A DNA stretch of 64,000 nt from Oscheius onirici (lineage: Eukaryota; Nematoda; Chromadorea; Rhabditida; Rhabditidae), in assembly GCA_932521025.1 (NCBI GenBank), contig OW051472.1:8618001-8682000 (forward strand), written 5' to 3'. The notes below the pieces were generated by a model that was given only the letters and a program-made list of their open reading frames with translations, was not told where the DNA came from and made no database searches. A program made the position numbers and the translations under genes. Each line of letters opens with the position of its first letter. The stretch's first letter is position 1. Positions 24,061-35,358 of this stretch are shown piece after piece.

Positions 24061-24064
24061 AAAC

Positions 24065-24624
24065 TTACGTATCAGAATCCGAAGATTGGACACTCGTTTC
24101 CGAGAAGGAAATTGTTCTGGAAGCTGAGCCAGTAGAATGCACACTCGTAGTTGCAGTTGTGGTAGGAGTCGTGCTGGTCATCTTCAAATGGTCCGACTTG
24201 GCCGCTGGCTTCACTTCCAAGTCGCCTTCTGTGCTGTGGTAGAGAAATGGCCGAGATGAGGCCTTGAAGACGAGAGAACAGTCGGCATCAGGAGAGACGG
24301 TCTTCTGCCGACAGTGGCCATGGCGAACTTGACCCGATAAATGGTCTCCTGTGGTCCGGCTACGGAGCAAATCTTCGCAGCCGCCTCGTCGAAACACCAC
24401 TTCCTCTATTCGCAGCAAATCTTCACTTTGGCAGCGACCTCCAAAGCTGTCACGTTGAAGGCGGTGTTCTCCAAATCAGAAACGAAGGCATCTGCTGCGT
24501 CGTCGGACAGAAAGAGTTCCATGTCGTCCTGGTCGCTCGGGTGGCTCTTCTCGTGACCGACGGCTTCGGGTAGCAGGCAGACCAGAAGGAGAAGCTGGAG
24601 AACGTTCATCCTCGAAGGCAGCAT
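24065..24624 (-). pseudogene. Secreted cystatin-like protein, frame interrupted
   Basis: Starts with a signal peptide (MNVLQLLLLVCLLPEAVG, ATG choices at 24609 and 24624). An acidic stretch follows (DAADAFVSDLENTAFNVTAL), which resembles the start of a cystatin-type fold. The rest of the similarity is spread over other frames: AAAKICSVAGPQETIYRVKF, then CRQKTVSPDADCSLVFKAS, then a Thr/Ser-rich tail. The two-cysteine spacing and the YRVKF strand fit cystatins, inhibitors of papain-like proteases. A 42-nt intron (GTGAAG to CGAG) could repair the first change of frame, but I see no intron for the second. It is therefore either a decayed gene or carries an assembly indel. The family call is tentative. 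Confidence 0.42.
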
Positions 24625-24639
24625 ATTAGGTCGCCAACT

Positions 24640-25223
24640 AAGTATTTAAAAAACACTCATAACTTTTTGCAATTTCAACGAAATCGGGCAAACTCGGTTC
24701 CAAAATGTAGGTCTATCCTAGGCCGAATTAATAAGCTATATGAGAGACCTGGATATCTTACCGTCTGAGCACAGTGAACGGTTTAAGTTTTGATCAAAAC
24801 ACCATTTTGGCCATAACTCTTCAGGGTTGCATCCTACTAAAAAGTTCTCAACTAGTGAAAACCTCAGTTCAATGAAACGAGTATTTTGCTTGTTTGAAAA
24901 ACGATTTTTGCTTTCGGATCAGATCTAAACTGAAAATGTCCGGATGGCGCAGTGGGTTTGGAAATTTCACGCTGGAACAACCAGGGTTCGAGTCCGCCGA
25001 AAGAAATTTTGTTTGTTTTTTAACTGTAGCATTCTACTGGCGTCAGCTCAAACAGTTCAGCAATTTTCTCAAAAAATCAAATTCGAGCCCCAAAAATCAC
25101 CATGAGGTGGGGTACATGCTGAAATTTTTCTCGTACAGCTACCAGAAGAACTCGAAATTCTAGTTCCATGCCAAAACGTTCGACTCTGAAAGAGTAGAGT
25201 CACCAAAATTGTACAAATTCAGG
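24640..25223. other. Intergenic stretch with a tRNA-like repeat; missing 5' exons expected here
   Basis: Contains the tRNA-like unit at 24935-25005. Otherwise no coding exon is seen, although the membrane-protein gene beginning at 25224 needs an upstream exon with its start codon. Confidence 0.35.
24935..25005 (+). repeat. tRNA-derived element (degenerate)
   Basis: Has an A-box-like TGGCGCAGTGGG and a B-box GGTTCGAGTCC at tRNA spacing (about 40 nt). The acceptor and anticodon stems do not pair. It is followed by an A/T-rich tail. Likely a SINE copy or tRNA pseudogene, related in boxes to the element at 39008. Confidence 0.55.
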
Positions 25224-25782
25224 GCTACCGTAGTGGTGAATAAGGAGAAAACTGCAAAGCAAAGGACAGGAACAACTCAAACCTATTCCAAAAGCCCAAA
25301 TGGTCAGCCTAATGTACCCAATTCTAGCCAGCCGTCTTCGGGAGATGCGTCTGATGGTACAGAAGACACGAACGTTGATAACGACGATCCGAGCAAGCAG
25401 ACCAGTGGTGGAGCTCAAGGCAGCGGGGACAAGGAGAAAAAGTGCGGTGTTCCTGTAGTAGCCATCGTCGTGCCAATCGTCATCGTTCTTCTTATCCTCA
25501 TCGGCGTCGGAATCGGTCTGGATGTCTTCTTTGTGCGGAAGAAAAATAAAAAGGAGACCCAGCAGAAGAAGGAATCGGTCAGGAAGCTTTAATCGAAGAA
25601 GGAGGAGAAGACGAGCGACAAAAGGAAGGAAGAGAAGAAGCCGGAGGAGAAAAAGGAAGAGAAGAAAGACGATTCGAGTGTGACTCCATTGAGCACGGAA
25701 GCCGCAAAGTCGCAGCAGCCAGCTGAAGAAGAAAACAAGCCGAAGACGGACTCGAAAATTGAGTCTGAACAGAAGAAAGAAT
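25224..25782 (+). CDS. Single-pass membrane protein with Lys/Glu-rich tail, 5' incomplete
   Basis: Opens after an AAATTCAG acceptor at 25223 and reads a polar Ser/Thr/Asn/Gln ectodomain (SSQPSSGDASDGTEDTNVDN). A transmembrane helix follows (VVAIVVPIVIVLLILIGVGI), then a basic cytosolic start (FFVRKKNKKETQQKK). The start codon and signal peptide lie in an unidentified upstream exon. An in-frame TAA at 25590-25592 ends the frame, but the same frame stays open for 63 more codons in a low-complexity charged tail (KKEEKTSDKRKEEKKPEEKK) to TGA at 25780. Either the tail has recently been lost by a nonsense change, or an unrecognised splice avoids the stop. Domain family unknown. Confidence 0.5.
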
Positions 25783-26520
25783 GAATGTTTTCGTGTGGAC
25801 TGAAGTTGTGGTTTTGTAAGAGAAAGAGGTCAGAAACAATGATTTGGCCTGGTTTTGGAGCCATACTTGATTGAGTCGAATTTTCTGTTTTCTGATGGTC
25901 GAATTTTCGAGCCACCACTATTTTTAGGATGAGCCGTACTTAACTTTTGTTAGTCAAAGACGATTGGTCCCGAAGCGAGTGGGCCATTGTTTTTTTTTAA
26001 TTTTTAAAGCAGTTAGGTAATTGGACATACACACAGACAGCGACTATTGTTGTTTCTCTTGTGCCATCTCTCGTCAGCGGAACTTGTCCTGTAGAGCCTC
26101 AACGGTCACTCGTACTCATCTCTTCGGATGTGATCAGGCGAACGCCTCGATTACCCTGCAAGCAATTTTTTTAGCGCGCTAAAAGTGATCAGAAGGCTTA
26201 TTTGAGTCAGTTTCTGTAAGAAAATTGCAGAATTATAAAGTCATCGACATCATTTGGTTATGTCTAGTTACTCATGTCGTCTCCAGTCATCCTTCTTCCG
26301 CTCCTCCTATTCTCTTTTTTCGTTTCTCTGTTTGTCCTGTTCGTCAGCTCAAGCCCTTTCTTAGCCATTCCGGTCCGGTCTTCCGGTCAAGCTCCCTCTC
26401 TTTCTCTCTTTCCCCCTATTCTGCTAATCACGGAATGCGCGTCCTTTTGGCGAACAACCGGTGTCTCATCACCCAATCCTTTCTGATTATCACACGTGTG
26501 TGTGCCACTAATGTCTAAGA
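25783..26520. other. Intergenic region before the RalGEF gene
   Basis: No gene supported. It contains pyrimidine-rich sequence and probably the promoter of the RalGEF gene. In-frame stops close upstream of 26521 (TAA at 26509-26511) argue against an earlier start in the same exon. Confidence 0.35.
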
Positions 26521-29500
26521 ATGTTCTTCTTCAGGCGCTTCGTACCCGTCTCCGAAATCTTCCACTCGGTCCAAAGTAAGTTTGTTCATTTTGCTTCGAC
26601 TGATAGCATGCGAGACGTATACAGAAGGAGCAAACAGATTTGGAATTTGCTCTCGCTCTCGGAGGAGACGCTTTCAGGCCTTCTCTGTTGACACTGCTTA
26701 GACCAGCTGTCATTATAAGCTCCTTTCCACCACGTTTAACTCTTTTTGGCTACTATTGTGTCCGTGATGACCCCCAGCTGGGGGCCGCATTGCGAGACTT
26801 CGCGTCACCAACAACCCCGTTTACACCCGTTCACAAATCCCCCTAATCGTTAGGATTTTCTCAAGATTTTAACGGGTTCCGTCCTCTTTAGTACAAAATA
26901 GGTGCACCTCCCTTCTGCCGTCCTCCGCCCCCGATCCACTATCGATCGATGCTAATTTTAGCTTGCCACCTGGCAGAAATTTGGAGTCTTCCAAACCTAA
27001 TCCCTCTTTTTATTGTTCATGAAAAAAAGAGTCAAGAAAAGTATGGACGCAATCTCTTTAAAAGGATCACTCGGTACTACCTCTCTCTTACCGCGCACCC
27101 ATTATTGATCGATTCCCAATGTCGCATATGATGTGGTTGTGCGGATCGCGCACAACTGCCACCCGACTGGCCCACTTTCCTCTTTTTCTCACTCACTAAT
27201 CACACAGCTTCTCATGTATCCAAAGATTTCTTCGCTTGGAATTTCTGGAATGCATCATGTTTTGCGAATCCATTGTATCCTTCTCGGCATTTCAACCGAA
27301 TGTTCAAGCTATCGTTTTTTGCGTTCAAAATTTCTTTGATGAGACAGGAAAGATCAGAGAATTTTATTGCGAGTGACGCCGATTGTGTGTCAACTTTAGG
27401 TCTGTTTTCTTAGTGACTTTCTTGCTCGACTTCCGCAGAAACTTTTGCAAATCATCCTTTTCTTTATATTCCCGTCCTGTTTTGCCTGTTTGTGTGTTAT
27501 CAAACTGTCCCTCACAGAGCGTGTTTGCTCATAAAGGTCGTCGTTCCACGGAAGCAGGCTTCAGATACAAACGGTTTCACAATTTTTTACGTATTGGAAA
27601 TTTACCTTACTTTTTTTGCCCCTTTCGACTTGAAGACGACATCCTCTAAAATTGTTTTACAAATTTGTGGCAACGATAAAAAGGAACAAGTTTGCAAAAC
27701 AGCAATAAGTTGAAAAATGTCGTTTTCGATCCGAAAATGGCGAGTACGCAATTGCGGATTACGTGAAGAGCTTCCGATAGAAACTTCACTGTTTGAAAAT
27801 CTCAAAAAAATCTTTCAGCTGAATGGAGGAAAGTAGCAGTTGATATGAACAAGTATTGGGGAGAGGAGAAGCATTCCGATGCCGTTTACGCCGTCTGGCT
27901 CAAGAAAGTCCGCTATGTTCCACCACCCGGCTATGAAGGCGTCCCGGTCAGTTTTTTTTTCAACCGTCTCATGTTCTTGTGTACTCTTCCTCTAACCCAT
28001 TAATCTCTCTCCCTCCGACAGTAACTTTCACACAAATGCTCTGCCACTTCTGGCCACCGCCACCTTTTGGCAGTCTGTCGTTTCCGGTCAGTTGATAGAT
28101 GGGGTTAGCTGCTGCTGCTGCTACGACAGTCTCTCCTTTTCGGGCTTCTCGGCGTGCTATTTCCGACCATCAATCGCCTTTTGACAGGCCCGACGGCAGT
28201 TTTTTTGGGGATGAGCTCTTGGTCTGAGTTCAAAGAATGAGCTTGAAAAAGTATTAGTGTTTTCAGATCGAAGATGACATTTCCGAACTTTTTGATGTTC
28301 TACAAAGTTGTAGAACAGAACAAGGGCTACAAATTTTCAGAACATCGGAATGCTCAAAAATGTCATCTTCAAACTGAAAACACAAAATTCCAGCATTCCT
28401 GGTACAGTGTAAAGGGGGCTGAGCGCGTGGATTCCATTTCCGTCATCGCGAGACATTTATCCCCTTTTTCAGATGCAATTGATCCCGAATCAAAAAGACA
28501 CAAACTGGATGCGGTTAACCGTTCACTACTATAGCGCCTTTCACTGCCCAGATTGTTTATATTGCCCTTGGCACCTGATGGGGGCCTCCTCCTGACTGAG
28601 TCACGGCCCACTCTTAAGCCTCTCTAACTACCTCCCTTCCAATGACCGAATTGCCCTTTTCGACCTCGTTTCTGTCTCGAAGACCGTTTTCTTCAGTTTG
28701 ACTTCTCTAACAGTGTCCCTCTACCCAATATTGTCAATTCCAAAAAAAATGGTGCATAATTCAAACGAGTTCACGAATTTACGCGGGAATTTGAATGCTG
28801 AAAATTTAACTTGGAATTATTAATTTTCTGTTCATCGTTTATCAATCTATTTCGTTCAGTTTTTGTTGTTTTTATGCTTGCGAAAAGTGTACAATTTACT
28901 ACACGAGAAACACAGATATTATCAGGAACAGAACGAAAATAGCCAAGCTGGAAAATAGCTGTCTATTTTTTAGCCTTCAAATTACCGAGCGCGAATTCGT
29001 GGCGGGCTGGTTTAAATTAAGCACCATTTTTTTTTTGGAATTGACTATACTGGCAGTAGCAACTCCCACAGAAATGGTCAGTAAGTCTCTCTGATCCGTT
29101 CCAAATGGCCCTAGGGATTAACCCTGATACAGTCCGCAGTAGCATATGTTTTCCCCATCCAAATTCGCTGGCCTGTTTGCACACATCTTCCAGGAAAGCA
29201 AAGAAAACTATCATATTTGCGCCCATCTTGAGTCATATCGTCTCTGACTGCGCCAGCTATATTTTCTCGACAATGACGTTGAGTTTCCCCCCTGGTTGTT
29301 TTTGTGGGCGGTTGAATGACTCTCCATCCGCCTCGCGGCCACATTTCCGTAAAGTACGCCACTTTTTCCTTCTCCATTAACTATGCTAATTTTGATCACG
29401 TTCAAAGAAGGGCTTCCTCCCTCCGAATCTAGGTTATCGCCTTCCCAGCTGGCACACATCTGTCCGTTTACGAAATCAATGTGCGCCAGATTTTCTCCTG

Positions 29501-32500
29501 TTTTCAGATTGTATAAGCCCCAAAACAAATATATTTTTCAGAGGTATCGTCCACTTGATCCGGACAGACAACCGTCTGAGCCTGGAGAAGACATGGGATC
29601 CGATCATTTGCAATGGGAGTCGGTCAAAGAGAAAGTCATCAAGGCCGGCACCTTGGAAAAACTCATAGTAGGACCATTTTTTGTAGTATTTAAGATGATT
29701 TAGGAAGCTCTAGTCGGAGCTGACGATCTTATGGATTCGCGCCATTTTAATGTCTTCTTTGCCACCTTCAGATCTTTCAGTGATCCACCGACCGTCTTGG
29801 ACAGGCTCTTGAGACGGTATGAAACTCTGGAGAATGAGGTCAATGGCAGTACTTCAGCTCTAGTCATTCAAAAGTGAGCTCATTTGAACTGTTTTTCATA
29901 ACAAACGTTTCAGTTCAATCAGATCAGTTTTGATCTGTTGGCTAGACATGTACCCGGAAGACTTTTACGACCCACCAAATGACTTTGCCATGACTACCAA
30001 TCTTCTCGACTTTGGACATCGTCATCGACTGTCAGATCTGCGGGCCAAAACTCGCAAACTTCGGGAACATTTTAAGAGGATACAGGCTGATGGCGGTCTC
30101 GTAGGTAAGAGTTTTTTTTTTGGTAATAGTTCGGCAGGCGCCCCCCCCCCTTCGTTTGTAAATTTGCACGGGAACCCCTCGGAGTGAACTAATTTCGCAT
30201 TTTTCTTCATTTTTCATCAACTTTTATGCTTTCTAACTACTTTTATCGGATTCAGCGTATAAAAGAACCCCTTTGACCATGAAATCACTCAAAAAATGGG
30301 AGCAATAGACAAAATTTGGAAGTCTCGCTATTTTCTTCTGAAAATGGTCAAATTTCAAGTGAATTCATGGTCCAAGGGGTTCTTTTACACGTTGAATCCG
30401 ATAAAAGTAGTTAGAACGCATTTTCCGAGGGTTCCCGTGCAAATTTTCAAACGAAAGGGGCGCCTGACGAACTATTACAGCTTTGTTCCCAATTCATTTA
30501 ATTTCTTTTGTTCAGCGCAACTACCCTCGTTAGACCAATTGGCTTATGCGTTCGGATACGACCCGAATGAGTACACCAAAAACCCAAAGGACAGGGTCAA
30601 AATGTTTGATGTCGGCAAGGAAAACTGCGTTCAAATTGCCGAGCAGTTAACTTTCTGGGACGCGGTTGGTCTGATCTATTCAGAATTTTATCAAAATTTT
30701 CTAGGCCTTGTTCAAAGAACTGTTGATTCATCAGTGTCAGGGCTGCGTTTGGACCAAAAGGCACAAACTGAGTCCAGATCGAGTCTATACAGTCAAAGCA
30801 ACAATCGACCAATTCAACGCCGTCTCCCAGAGAGTCATGACCAGCATAGTACTTCCAGACTGTCGTCCCGACTTCAGAGCCAAGATTATCGCCAAATGGA
30901 TTGACATTGCGAGAGTATGTTAAGTATTATATTTCCTCTTATATTTCTCATCAGGAACTGAGAGCATTGAAAAACTTTTCCTCGCTGAAAGCAGTCCTTT
31001 TCACATTACAATCCGAGCCGGTACATCGCTTGAAAACAGCCTGGCAACTAGTTCCTACCCGCTCCCAGACTCAGTTCAAAGAACTAAAGTCTATTTTTGA
31101 CATGGACGATAATGGAGACGATCACAATGTTCGAAAGATACTCGATCAGGTAAACTCGTTTTTTCTGGATAAGCAACAAAATTTAGGAAGGAACGGCAAA
31201 GAGCTCGCCGTTGAGAAGACCTCAGCTGATTCAAAACTGTAGGAGAACCAAAAGTGACGTCAATTTGGCTGAATGTCAGGGAACCGTCCCATATCTTGGC
31301 TCTTTTTTGACCGATCTGGCTATGATTGATCAGGCCCAGGCCGATTACACTGACGGTATCGAGTGCTGATTTTCTTGTTATATAATATTTTTCAGACGGC
31401 TTGATAAACTTTGAGAAGAGGAGAAAAGAGTTTGAGGTTCTAGCGAAATTGAGACTCTTCCAGTCGGCAGCCCGTGCTTACAAGATTCCAATGGACCGAG
31501 TCTTCTGTGCCTGGTTTCATTTTCTGCCGTGTCTTGGAGAGAAAGAGTGCTTCTCGAGGTCGCTTGAAGTCGAGAAGCCTGCTCCTTCCACTCCAAACAT
31601 GAGCGAGAGACTCAACACGAGCAGTATGAGCAACGGTAGCGCCGTCTTGAAGAGGTAACTTTTGATTTTTTTTAATTTTTGTTATGTTGCGATGCGATGA
31701 AAGTGATATCGAAGAAACACTTTGGAGTCTTGGATATTGGATAGGATATAGTGGGAATAAAGTACCAATATTTCTGCACGAAGCAGAGACACAAATCAGA
31801 ATCTAACGAACAACAGGGACATTTGAAGGGTGCATATTTTGGCGGGTAAATTAGGGATCGTGACGGGACCCAAAGTACCGAGGGAATTTATAACAAATCT
31901 TTTTTTCAGCAGTACATTGTCGCGACTGTTCAATTCTTCTCGGACATCTGAGGATCTCTCTCCCAGTCCATCCCACAGTCACAGTCATAGTCACAGTTCG
32001 AGTTCCCAACTCCAGCCCGGTTCTTCCACACCGCCGCTCCTGGGCCAGCTCTCGCGTGACAGTGGATATCAGTGTGAGGACTGGATTGATGGAAGAATCG
32101 ATGGAGGACCTCCTGGACCCGTAATTATTCTTTGTTTTGCTTATAAAAATTTATTTTCAGATTCCTCTCTCAACTCCGTCCGGCAGTTCGACTCCAGCAG
32201 CGAGCTCTCTTTCCTGGAAAGGCGGACGTTCTCTTTTCTACCACAGCAACAACATCGGATGCCAGTTTTCTCCGCAGAACCATTTCCCATCTCCCCATCA
32301 TCGGGCACAGAGTCAAGACTCGACCCAAGAGCTTCGGACATCCTTATCGAGGAGCAGCATCGACTGTACCAGCACAACTTCGCGGTCCAATACACCTTTG
32401 ATGCAACGACTCAACGGAAGTTTCGATTCGAGGCGGAGGATCAATCACAGACATAAAAATAGTGATGTGAGTGAGCGATCAAAAAAGATTCGGGATCATA

Positions 32501-33178
32501 TACCGAACAAAAGTTATGTATTCTGCCAAGCAGATCAAAGTTTAGGTTCATACCTTAGCTGAGCATCCAATGTTTTACATGCCGTCTTGACCTCGAAAAC
32601 GCGAATACGCAATTGCGTATTTCTTACGTAATGGGGTGCTTCTAATAGAGGCAATACGGTATGTGGCAAATGCTCTCGTCACCTATAGGACTGGGATTTA
32701 TTAAACAAATTCTAAGATAAAATAACTTATTGACCAGTTTCAGGCATCCACATGCTCCTCGACATCCCAGAACTCTCAGTCAGCTCTCGACGCCCTCGGT
32801 TTCCATCTTGCCCGAGTCGGTCTGGACGACGACCTGCAGACGGCCGAAGGAGGAGCTAACTACAAAGTCATCAAAGTCTTGAACGGTGACAGAATGACGG
32901 AAGTTGTCGGTCGAGCTCTCGAGAAGCATCTGATCGAAGAGGCTTCGGAACTGTACTGTCTAGTTCAACTCCTTCCGAACGGGAGTGAATTTCAATTGCC
33001 GGACAAGTGCAATCCGTTCTACGCGATGGCTCCTGACGAGTCATCACACATGCTCAATTTGTTATTGAAGCGCCGAAAAGGCGAAACAGAGACGACGCTG
33101 CCCGTTGGACCGTCAGCCAAGAAGCTGAACAAGAAGAAAAGAACGAATCTGTTGAGATGGTCCAGCGGATATCTGTAG
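26521..33178 (+). CDS. rgl-1: Ral guanine-nucleotide exchange factor (RGL/RalGDS family)
   Basis: Activates the small GTPase Ral downstream of Ras. Fourteen exons: 26521-26575, 27819-27946, 29542-29667, 29704-29873, 29914-30104, 30516-30664, 30705-30914, 30955-31149, 31187-31355, 31396-31654, 31910-32120, 32161-32466, 32744-33178 and their junctions keep one frame of 2604 nt, 867 residues (thirteen listed spans; none missing in frame). Order: REM/RasGEF-N ([31 protein letters not shown]), catalytic CDC25 domain ([55 protein letters not shown]), a Ser/His-rich linker, then a C-terminal Ras-association domain ([20 protein letters not shown]). That is the RalGDS/RGL plan. The Ser linker has an HSHSHSHS tract. 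Introns 1 and 2 exceed 1.2 kb and hold repeats. Confidence 0.93.
27628..27783. mobile_element. Decayed family-1 fold-back element
   Basis: Left part GACGACATCCTCTAAAATTG and right part AAATGTCGTTTTCGATCC face each other, and GTACGCAATTGCGGATTACG matches the subterminal motif of the full copies. Termini are eroded. It lies in the 1.2-kb first intron of the RalGEF gene. Confidence 0.5.
28265..28381. mobile_element. Internal fragment of a fold-back element
   Basis: A palindrome of about 117 bp: CAGATCGAAGATGACATTTC faces AAATGTCATCTTCAAACTG, with GTTCTACAAAGTTGTAGAAC in the middle. The centre matches the family-1 core (TTCTGCAAAGTTGTAG). The usual termini are absent. Located in RalGEF intron 2 (27947-29541), which otherwise shows no gene. 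Confidence 0.6.
30123..30479. mobile_element. Fold-back element filling a RalGEF intron
   Basis: Arms of more than 100 bp: GTAATAGTTCGGCAGGCGCC at the left is complemented by GGCGCCTGACGAACTATTAC at the right. Inner arms carry TGCACGGGAACCCCTCGG and CCGAGGGTTCCCGTGCA, then AGCGTATAAAAGAACCCC and GGGGTTCTTTTACACG. It occupies 357 of the 411 bp of the intron at 30105-30515, while the neighbouring introns of this gene are about 36-45 bp. A 10-base C run is in the left arm. Confidence 0.85.
32580..32661. mobile_element. Right half of a family-1 element
   Basis: Matches the right arm of the full copies: CCGTCTTGACC, AATACGCAATTGCGTATTTC, CTTCTAATAGAGGC and a terminal ACGGTA. The left arm is absent. 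It lies in the 277-bp intron at 32467-32743 of the RalGEF gene. Confidence 0.75.
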
Positions 33179-33445
33179 GCTCGATACGGGGACACAACAA
33201 AAGTGCTATCGTATTATACGTCAGTGTACAACCATATATTGCTCAATTTCTGTGTACTTAGAGAGAAAAGTATTGAGATGACTGTAAGCTTTAACAAGCA
33301 TAATTCTACTTACCTGTGATTGCGGCCTCAGAGTTTTGTTTCGGTCTATAATCTCATTTTCACTTTTTAATAAATATTTATTGTTTAATCTTATTGTTAG
33401 ACTATATTTGATATTTTTAAGTCTCTCCCACTCGAAACCAGACGG

Positions 33446-33645
33446 AAATTCGGGGCTTTCTCGAGGCGAAAATGTTCGATTTGAAAATGGTCACTTTGCA
33501 AAAATGTTGGCTGACTATCCAACTTTTGCGTGCTGTAGCCAAATTGATATAACGTGTAAACATTATTGGATACTCCATCAAGATTTTAGCAAAGTGACCA
33601 TTTTTAAATTGAAAATTTTCACCGCGAGACAGCCCCGAAAATTTT
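33446..33645. mobile_element. Fold-back element downstream of the RalGEF gene
   Basis: Arms AAATTCGGGGCTTTCTCG and CGAGACAGCCCCGAAAATTT, with inner arms AAAATGGTCACTTTGCAAAA and TTTAGCAAAGTGACCATTTT. The centre is non-palindromic, about 70 bp. It belongs to a different sequence family from the others. The rest of 33179-33827 is non-coding. Confidence 0.75.
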
Positions 33646-33827
33646 AATGTCTTTGGTGAAGTGAAGACAGTGGTCTCGGAACGAACAGAATCGCTTACCT
33701 CTTGCAGAAGATTTCCCGCCGTCTCGATCAAATAACCTACATATCCGCATCATTTGTCTTTCAGTCTCATCTTTCGAAACTGTTCCAAAAGTAAGTGGAT
33801 CAAATTGAGAAACTTTAAGAATTCAGA

Positions 33828-35043
33828 ATGTCGGGTAGGAGCAAGAGAGCCAAACAAATCAACGGTTTTTCCATGGAATGGGACTCGAAGTTGAACTATT
33901 GGACCTGTTCTTTGAAGTAAATCGTTAAAAAGTTTTTAAAATGTGAGAGTTTAGAGAATGGGAGGCATCTGGCTACTGTAGGGCTCAGGCAAAATTACAT
34001 CGTGGAGAGTGGAGGATGGTGCGAGATCACACTCACTCTTTGCAACTCATGGTGAGTCAGTGTTTTTTTGTTTAAAGGGAATTTGCAGGAGGAATTCCAA
34101 AGATTGACGAGAGCCAATGAAATCTACTATGCTCCGACTAAGGAGGAAAAAAATGTGACCAGTGATTCTGGTAATGAAAAAACTAAAAATTCATATTTGT
34201 TCTTTAAGAAGTTGAATCAGAAACTAGTGAGTTCGAAAAGAGAACTGCCGAGTTATTGGAGGAAGCCAGGTTGACTGGACAGCTCGAAACTTTTGAGTAA
34301 GCTTAAATATTGAAGAATTGATAAAAATTGCAGATGTTCGACAAGTAGTGGAAAGATTCTGCGAGGGTACATGGTCACTTCTATTCGTCTGGAACCTATG
34401 GATTATGCTGTTTTTGGGACTGAGGGAGAGACAGATGGTACAGTAAAAAGAGGGAAAGGTAGACCGAGGAAACAGGCTAGGTATGTCTTATGCCCAATCG
34501 TCTATCAACATTTTGAATAAAAAATACTTTTAAAAAAATTTCAGAACGTCATCTGAATCGGAAGAAGACGAGGAATTTGAGTCGAGAACAGGCAGGAAGA
34601 ATCCATCATCGAGTGGAAATTCGTCTCCTGCGAGTAACAAGGAGAATGTTCAGGATCAACTGTAAGTGTGTGAAAAAGTTTTCACTCAAATTAGTTTTTA
34701 GTCACAAAGGCCGAGGAAAACATCGGCCCGCCTCTTCAGAGATGAGCGCTTCTTTGTAAGTTTTAACAATTTCTGTTTTCATTTGAATCTTTAGCTCGAC
34801 AGCCTCTTCAATTGACGATCAACTCTTCCAAGCTCTCGTCTCTATGGTAGTGACACGATATCATTAAAAAAGGCTCTGTTTTAGTCACCAGAAGAGGCCT
34901 TGTTCATCATCCAGAAGTTTACAGAGAGTCGACTCAGCGATCTGGAAAGAAGGTCGCAGAGAGGCGAGAATATTAGAGAAGACGGGATTCAACTCAGTGA
35001 ACTTGTCAGCAAAATGGAAAAATTGAGGGAATTTCAGCAATAG
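33828..35043 (+). CDS. FLYWCH-type zinc-finger protein with AT-hook-like motif (paralogue 1)
   Basis: Exons 33828-33916, 33955-34051, 34089-34170, 34209-34296, 34334-34480, 34545-34661, 34702-34755, 34795-34846, 34885-35043 sum to 885 nt, 294 residues. The N-terminus fits a FLYWCH zinc finger: DSKLNYWTCSLKEWEASGYC, RAQAKLHRGEWRMVRDHTHS, giving Cys, Cys, His-x-His. A shared block GYMVTSIRLEP follows, then KRGKGRPRKQA, an AT-hook-like GRP core, an acidic/Ser stretch (SSESEEDEEFES) and a helical C-terminus. In C. elegans FLYWCH proteins (FLH-1, FLH-2, PEB-1) are DNA-binding repressors, so a transcription factor is inferred. The ATG is 1 nt after TTCAG. The adjacent downstream gene is its paralogue. 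Confidence 0.75.
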
Positions 35044-35358
35044 ATCTGTTTTTTTTACCCTTAATCATACGAATATTTTTTCCCGGATCAAAGAGACGGG
35101 TATTTCTTTTTTTCATGTCATATTTTCCGATCTCTTTACCGTTATCCCATCTTGAAACCGGTGAATCTTCTTACACTTGTCGTCAAATAAACATGTTTTG
35201 TCTTCACTTTACACCTATGAACAACATCTGATCGACCGAGGTCCTGTCACGAAGTGGCAAATCGCTGCGCTGAACTGTGCGTCATTTTTTTGAATCGGTG
35301 ACCTCTCCAGTTGTTTTACGCCCATGATTTGATTTAATCGCAAATTTCTATTAAAAAT

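Noticed and set aside
25590-25592. Recoded stop codon (selenocysteine)
   Set aside because: The codon is TAA, not TGA, and no SECIS-like hairpin was noted.
32046-32120. RalGEF Ser/His tract as a simple-sequence artefact
   Set aside because: The HSHSHS tract is in frame within an exon with good borders and lies in a linker where low complexity is normal, so it was kept as coding and not treated as a separate repeat.
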